9,375 nucleotides of DNA from H111-94 sp034436045. GTDB taxonomy: Bacteria; Chloroflexota; Ktedonobacteria; Ktedonobacterales; Ktedonobacteraceae. Shown here in pieces: positions 5,659 through 9,375 of the stretch. Position 1 is the stretch's first letter, and each line of letters opens with the position of its first letter. A program made the position numbers and the translations under genes. The stretch covers positions 1 to 9,375 of the forward strand of contig DAOTVZ010000287.1 in NCBI GenBank assembly GCA_034436045.1, written 5' to 3'. Below the pieces are notes generated by a model. That model made no database searches. It was given only the letters and a program-made list of their open reading frames with translations, and was not told the DNA's origin.

Positions 5659-5980
5659 GCAGACGCCACTACCTCTGCTCATAACAGACTCATAACAAAG
5701 CTGGATAATCCCCCCCGTTTGAACATGGAACGAGACTGTGTAGAAGTGCATAGCCTTTTTTTCGCTCATTCCTCGCACACTCTTGTACAAAGTATTGCGA
5801 AGAGATAGAATAGAATGTGCCTATCCTCCTCTCAGAAAAGGCTTTATTTTGCAAAACAAAAGCTCTAGTTTGGATACATTTTCTTGTTCTCACCTGTATA
5901 CCACACCAATTGTACTATGCCTATAGCAGCTATTGACATGATATTTTATACTATGAAAAAGGAGTTGTTCGCGCCATAAA

Positions 5981-6088
5981 TCTTGCTTACGATGACAGAT
6001 ATGTAGGTATTACTATGTGAGTTCAGCGACTTGCTAGACGTAGTATGAATAACAAGATTGAGTATGGCGTTGCATCTCATAAGCAAGA
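5981..6088. repeat. 9-bp inverted repeat framing the leader of the XRE-TPR gene
   Basis: TCTTGCTTA (5981-5989) and TAAGCAAGA (6080-6088) are perfectly complementary and enclose about 90 nt. The second arm ends 10 nt before the ATG at 6098. It could close a leader structure or form two operator half-sites. No function is proven. Confidence 0.35.
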
Positions 6089-6100
6089 AGCCAAGCTATG

Positions 6101-6106
6101 AAAGGA
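6101..6106 (+). promoter_or_regulatory. Ribosome binding site favouring the inner start of the XRE-TPR gene
   Basis: AAAGGA lies 9 nt before the ATG at 6116. The upstream in-frame ATG at 6098 has only a weak purine stretch before it, and this site would then be inside the gene. Confidence 0.5.
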
Positions 6107-6115
6107 AGCCGTTCC

Positions 6116-7498
6116 ATGCCATCCCTAGAAACTGCTAATGTGGGTAAGGCAGTTGCAGCACGAGTCGGCACCAATATTCGTGAAGTCAGAACGAAATTGG
6201 GCATGACTCAAGCACAGTTAGCCGCCCCCGAATTCTCGATTTCGTACATTTCAGCTATTGAACGCGGCAAGATACGTCCATCATTAAAAGCACTTTCGAT
6301 CCTTGCACGCCGCTTAGATGTGCCTTTGACCTTTTTGCTTGAAGGTAGCCCCGCCGGGGCTGCTGAGGCCCGCGCCGTTGGCTATTCCCCTGCCGATGCC
6401 GGCCCCGACCAACGCATCGATGTAGACCTGCTGCAAGCTAATATTCTGATTGAGCAGAAGGCATACGAGCAAGCTTCAGCTCTGCTAGCTCCCATCCAGC
6501 CCGAACGCATCACAACCGATCAGGTCTATCGACTTTACCTGCTACGGGGTGAAATCCATCTTGGCGCGGGCGAATATCAGGAAGCTGTCGTAGACCTGCG
6601 CGCCGCGCTCTCTCAGGGCGAGGGACTCAACGATATCGAGTATATCGAGCGCGCTCGCAACCTCCTCGGCAAAGCCTATTATGCCCTGTACAACTATACG
6701 CTGGCGCTTGAACATCATCAGCGCTGCTATCAGGCCATCGAGAGCAACCAGATCAATGACCCGTTCTTCTCGCTGGATGTTTTCAGCAACCTCGCCAATG
6801 ACTACTTCCGTCTCGGCGATTTTGAGAAGGCTATTCCCTTCTACCATCGCGCGCTGGCAACACTCGACCAGATGGGGCGCGATAGCCGCAACTTCGCGCG
6901 CAAGTACATGGAGATCAGCCAGCACTACAAGTCCGTTGGCAAGCTCTCGATGGCACGCGACTACGCCATGCGCAGCCTGGCCATCTACGAGATGCGCGAG
7001 GAACAGCGTCTGGTCGGGATGACGCATCAGCGCCTGGGCAAAACGCTGGAGAAGATGAATGACCTGGATGCTGCCGAGCAGGAATATCAGGAAGCCATCA
7101 GCATTGAGCGTGATCTGAACGATGAAGCTGCCGCTTCCGTCTGCCTCACCTCCCTGGCCGAGCTATCGCTCAGGCGCAACATGCTTGACCTGGCCGAGCA
7201 ACAGGCACAGGAAGCCCTGACCTTCGCGCGCTCCAGCAACGACGCGCAGGCACAGAGCCAGGCTCTCATCGCCCTGGCGCAAATTCGCCACCAGGCGGGT
7301 GACTATGCTATTGCCGATCAGTACTTCACGCAGGCGCTTGAACTGCTCGACGCCTCAAACGCGCACGAAATGGCCGCCTCCGCCTACTTCCGCTACGCCA
7401 ATCAGCTTGAGGAACGCGGCGAAGTGCAGCGCAGCTTGACCGCCATCAAGAAAGCCTACGAACATCAACGTCAGGGCAAAAGAGGCGATCTCGAATAA
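6116..7498 (+). CDS. XRE-family HTH regulator with a TPR array
   Basis: A probable DNA-binding regulator with a helical protein- or peptide-sensing domain. Numbering from 6116 (460 residues), residues about 19-75 are a Cro/C1-type HTH: IREVRTKLGMTQAQLA, then SISYISAIERGKIRPSLKALSILA split across helices 3-4, then LDVPLTFLLEG. After a Gly/Ala/Pro-rich linker (about 78-100), residues 105-450 are a run of about eight 34-40-residue TPR-like helical hairpins, for example DVFSNLANDYFRLGDFEKAI and AEQEYQEAISIERDLNDEAA. No transmembrane segment or catalytic motif is seen. The architecture is that of RRNPP-type peptide-responsive regulators (Rgg, PlcR, NprR), although the TPR array here is long. The start at 6098 would add MKGSRS. 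It is alone on its strand; the sigma-like gene follows 133 nt later, past a large palindrome. Targets and ligand are unknown. Confidence 0.88.
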   Translation: MPSLETANVGKAVAARVGTNIREVRTKLGMTQAQLAAPEFSISYISAIERGKIRPSLKALSILARRLDVPLTFLLEGSPAGAAEARAVGYSPADAGPDQRIDVDLLQANILIEQKAYEQASALLAPIQPERITTDQVYRLYLLRGEIHLGAGEYQEAVVDLRAALSQGEGLNDIEYIERARNLLGKAYYALYNYTLALEHHQRCYQAIESNQINDPFFSLDVFSNLANDYFRLGDFEKAIPFYHRALATLDQMGRDSRNFARKYMEISQHYKSVGKLSMARDYAMRSLAIYEMREEQRLVGMTHQRLGKTLEKMNDLDAAEQEYQEAISIERDLNDEAAASVCLTSLAELSLRRNMLDLAEQQAQEALTFARSSNDAQAQSQALIALAQIRHQAGDYAIADQYFTQALELLDASNAHEMAASAYFRYANQLEERGEVQRSLTAIKKAYEHQRQGKRGDLE

Positions 7499-7513
7499 GC
7501 CTTGTAAAACATG

Positions 7514-7529
7514 TACGGTTTCAACCGTA
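7514..7529. repeat. Small hairpin overlapping the large palindrome
   Basis: TACGGTT (7514-7520) and AACCGTA (7523-7529) pair around a 2-nt gap. Bases 7526-7529 also belong to the left arm of the large palindrome, so the two structures compete. A 2-nt loop is too tight, so in RNA the innermost pair or two would open. Confidence 0.35.
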
Positions 7530-7586
7530 GAGCGAGCGCAAGGCACGGTATCTCTTATAGATGTCGTGCCTTGCGCTCGCTCTACG
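7526..7586. repeat. Perfect 22-bp palindrome between the XRE-TPR and sigma-like genes
   Basis: Arms 7526-7547 and 7565-7586 are perfectly complementary over 22 bp. In RNA the stem can continue through two G-U pairs (7548-7549 with 7563-7564) and ATCT/AGAT (7550-7553 with 7559-7562) to a 5-nt CTTAT loop, about 28 bp in all. There is no T-run, so it is not a plain terminator. The size and perfection suggest a dispersed palindromic repeat (REP/MITE-like) or a processed RNA hairpin. The direct repeat CTTGTA at 7501-7506 and 7590-7595 flanks it and could be a target duplication, though this is weak. Its right arm contains the TTGCGC of the downstream promoter. Confidence 0.85.
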
Positions 7587-7599
7587 TGTCTTGTACAAT
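7571..7599 (+). promoter_or_regulatory. Candidate promoter of the sigma-like gene
   Basis: TTGCGC (7571-7576, inside the palindrome's right arm), 17-bp spacer, TACAAT (7594-7599) in the context TACAATAA. The -10 is good and the -35 weak. The leader to the ATG would be about 25 nt. The overlap suggests that cruciform or hairpin formation could affect initiation. Confidence 0.4.
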
Positions 7600-7631
7600 A
7601 ACATCAAACACCCAACGGAGGGCTTTTTCGC

Positions 7632-8531
7632 ATGCCCCTTACAGCATACGACTTGAGATATCACGCGGAGCAGAGCTATCCCCTGCTCTACGCCTATCTC
7701 CATCGCAATGCACAACGCTTTCTAGGCGCACTCAAATATGATGCCTTTGAAGTTGATCTGGTAATCGGCCATGTCGTCGAGCAACTGGTGCGGCTTGGCT
7801 TGCTCGGCTGTGGCGACACCACGCCACCGACCGCGCTTGACCGGCTCTCCGACGCTCAGTTTTATGCGTTCCTGAGCCATAGTGTGCGTAATAAGGCTAT
7901 TGATCGCTTGCGCAAACGCCGCCCGCCGATCAGCACCAGCGCCGAACTGGAGACGTCGGAAGGGGCAGACAACGATGAAGACCCACTCAATGAGGCCATT
8001 GAGTCGATATGGGGTACAGCACCCTTTTCTACGCCCGAAGAGATTACACTCCACCTGGCGCAACAGCAGGAGTTACGCGCTATCTTGAAACATTGCATCC
8101 TCGCGTTGCGCTCCGCGCCCCATCAATTACAGGCTCTGCTGCAAGAATTGCGCGCACTGGGGGCCGATGACCTCCTGCAAAGCTTGCTCAGTGAGTACCA
8201 GCTTCCGCTGCCGACCGAGGCCGACCCACATCAGAGCCAGCACAAGGATCACGCTCACAAGAAATTGCGTCATTGCTTGCAACAACGCAGTTCCAATTTG
8301 AGTGTTCTCATTGCCTTACGTCTGACTGAGTATGGAAAACTTTCTGGCGAGACACAGGAGTATAGTACAACAGTGCAAGCTCTGGCGCAGCCCAATCTCT
8401 CGCCGGAAGCAGTGCGCGCTGGCTTGCAGGCATTAGTCGCTGAGGGCCTGCTCACCTGGCACGGAGAGGAACACATCACCTTGACTACGGCCCAGATGAA
8501 GCAGCTAAGCCGGTATTATCGTCAAGAGTAG
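7632..8531 (+). CDS. Divergent sigma-70-family-like regulator
   Basis: Probably directs or modulates transcription. The 299-residue product begins with a helical part (about 15-60) resembling sigma region 2.1-2.2. Next comes FYAFLSHSVRNKAIDRLRKRRPP (in 77-99), which closely follows the FRxWLxxIARNxAIDxLRRRRR pattern of ECF sigma region 2.3-2.4. An acidic linker (104-125) follows. A helical segment at 143-185 sits where region 4 would be, but without an obvious region 4 HTH. The C-terminus (about 259-297; LSPEAVRAGLQALVAEGLL, then HITLTTAQMKQL) resembles a winged helix instead. Against an ordinary ECF sigma (about 170-200 residues) it is long. GGAGG lies 10 nt before the ATG. The following gene, 30 nt on, carries a zinc anti-sigma motif, which supports the assignment. 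It could also be a non-sigma regulator that keeps only the region 2 fold. Confidence 0.65.
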   Translation: MPLTAYDLRYHAEQSYPLLYAYLHRNAQRFLGALKYDAFEVDLVIGHVVEQLVRLGLLGCGDTTPPTALDRLSDAQFYAFLSHSVRNKAIDRLRKRRPPISTSAELETSEGADNDEDPLNEAIESIWGTAPFSTPEEITLHLAQQQELRAILKHCILALRSAPHQLQALLQELRALGADDLLQSLLSEYQLPLPTEADPHQSQHKDHAHKKLRHCLQQRSSNLSVLIALRLTEYGKLSGETQEYSTTVQALAQPNLSPEAVRAGLQALVAEGLLTWHGEEHITLTTAQMKQLSRYYRQE

Positions 8532-8561
8532 GCGCGCTAGCATGCTCTAAAGGAGGCAAAC

Positions 8562-9375
8562 ATGAACGAAGAGAGAGACATTGAGGGCATGCCCGACGCA
8601 CAACCCAATCAGTACGCCAGGCTTGCTCACTGGATTCAGCAGGTCATGCAACAGCCCGACGCAGCGCCATCTTCACTCGCCACAACACAGGACAACGCTG
8701 AGGAATTGCTTGACCTACAGTTTGATAGCCAGTATCACCTGCGCTACTATCAACAATTACCGAATTTCGCGCTGGCCCTGCTCAACAACGAACCACAGGC
8801 CACGCTGCACTATGCCGCCCTGCTCTACCACCTGGCTGGTTGTGACGTATGCCGCCATGCCTACATCGACATCTACTCTTCTTTAAAAGAAGCACTACAA
8901 CCCAGCGGGCCACGTCCGTTTCTAGGCCAGGGCACACGCACACTGAACGCCACGCCACCACGCATGCTCAATCACCTCTGCCGTACACTCATCAGCCAGG
9001 CCGAAGCGGTGCTGCTTCAGGAGCGTCATGAACACGTTATCCCCTCAGACTGGGATAACCAGAATAAGGAAGAAGAGGCGCGTGTTCTCCTCCGGTTGGC
9101 ACTGCGCATGGGAGCGCATATCATCCAGCAAAATGTACGCAGGCAGGCACTCCAGGATCTGGTGCGCGTAGCCAGCATCGCTGAAGGCTGGCAGCCAGTG
9201 CAACCCAATGACCCGGAGGCGCGTTCCTACACACCTGCTCTGGCGGGCACGACGAAAACACGCGGCAAGGTCTTCCGCCGCGCTGATATGTTACAGCCTC
9301 CGCAACATGGCGCGCAAGCGACGTTTACCATTCCGTTGCAATCACATAACCTCAATGGCACCATTGTCCAGCATG
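8562..9375 (+). CDS. ZAS-motif (zinc anti-sigma-like) protein, 3' end outside window
   Basis: Probably binds or restrains the upstream sigma-like protein. 271 codons are visible and open to the right edge. Residues about 64-112 read LPNFALALLNN, then LLYHLAGCDVCRHAY, with H90-x3-C94-x2-C97. This is the zinc anti-sigma (RsrA/ChrR-type) signature in its usual setting of an LP..AL..L..G stretch followed by HL..C..C. After it comes a mostly helical, Gln/Arg-rich region (about 132-210) with no clear family, and from about 250 a beta-looking stretch (ATFTIPLQSHNLNG) that is cut off. No transmembrane segment is visible so far. A strong AAAGGAGG (8549-8556) lies 5 nt before the ATG, and the gap to the upstream stop is 30 nt, so the two genes form an operon. 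The C-terminal domain and true length cannot be seen. Confidence 0.7.
   Translation, partial: MNEERDIEGMPDAQPNQYARLAHWIQQVMQQPDAAPSSLATTQDNAEELLDLQFDSQYHLRYYQQLPNFALALLNNEPQATLHYAALLYHLAGCDVCRHAYIDIYSSLKEALQPSGPRPFLGQGTRTLNATPPRMLNHLCRTLISQAEAVLLQERHEHVIPSDWDNQNKEEEARVLLRLALRMGAHIIQQNVRRQALQDLVRVASIAEGWQPVQPNDPEARSYTPALAGTTKTRGKVFRRADMLQPPQHGAQATFTIPLQSHNLNGTIVQH

Larger units (their letters stand above)
5431..6097. other. Long intergenic region without a supported gene
   Basis: About 670 nt, AT-rich, between the ligase and the XRE-TPR gene. It holds the ligase promoter (5482-5510), an isolated intrinsic terminator (5623-5658), and a long-range 9-bp inverted repeat (5981-5989 with 6080-6088) just before the regulator. 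Small open frames on the minus strand (5690-5893, GTG start; 5641-5769, ATG start) have no proper ribosome site or run into the terminator stem, so I do not call them. No convincing promoter for the regulator is visible. Confidence 0.6.

Noticed and set aside
5451..5669. 72-codon minus-strand frame upstream of the ligase
   Set aside because: It reads straight through the perfect terminator hairpin and over the ligase promoter.
5641..5769. 42-codon minus-strand frame with an ATG, ending inside the terminator hairpin
   Set aside because: The stop lies in the terminator stem and the AGGA before the ATG is too close to serve as a ribosome site.
5690..5893. 67-codon minus-strand frame with a GTG start, ending 31 nt before the terminator
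   Set aside because: No Shine-Dalgarno sequence precedes the GTG, no recognisable domain or pattern is present, and no promoter is clear. The nearby terminator is the only support.
5933..5955. TTGACA at 5933-5938 followed by TATACT as a promoter for the regulator
   Set aside because: The boxes are only about 8 bp apart, and nothing resembling a -10 box lies at 16-18 bp.

Overview
The window fits a filamentous, developmentally complex Chloroflexota bacterium of the Ktedonobacteria type. This is an inference from three things: a serine/threonine kinase fused directly to WD40 repeats, an XRE-type regulator carrying a long TPR array, and an LDH-like malate dehydrogenase. Base composition is mid to high GC in the genes, with AT-rich intergenic stretches at about 3000-3180 and 5580-6100. 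No tRNA, rRNA, CRISPR array, transposase or phage gene was seen.

Layout. (1) 1-1412, minus: a Ser/Thr protein kinase with WD40 repeats, running off the left edge, with a very good promoter. (2) 1646-2572, plus: malate dehydrogenase, divergent from the kinase. (3) 2573-3183: a non-housekeeping island. Its centre is a 52-residue peptide gene (2809-2967, minus) with a textbook double-glycine leader and a 28-residue aromatic/proline core built of PFFGAY/PFFGL repeats. It has its own promoter, a dyad at the transcription start and a strong RBS on a GTG start. Downstream of it lie a start-less but protein-like 58-codon frame and several strong hairpins. (4) 3184-5430, minus: an operon of an AMP-dependent acyl-CoA ligase followed by rsmI (16S rRNA 2'-O-methyltransferase). 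(5) 5431-6097: a long intergenic region with a perfect 15-bp terminator hairpin that belongs to no visible gene. (6) 6116-7498, plus: XRE-TPR regulator. (7) 7514-7599: a 22-bp perfect palindrome whose right arm runs into the next promoter. (8) 7632-9375, plus: a divergent sigma-factor-like gene followed by a gene with a zinc anti-sigma (H-x3-C-x2-C) motif, cut by the right edge.

How they work together. The ligase and rsmI probably share a transcript. The sigma-like and ZAS-like genes look like a co-transcribed regulator/anti-regulator pair. The kinase, the XRE-TPR protein and the sigma pair make the window rich in signalling. The most novel item is the repeat-core double-glycine peptide. No exporter/peptidase or modifying enzyme for it lies in the window, so these would have to be encoded elsewhere.
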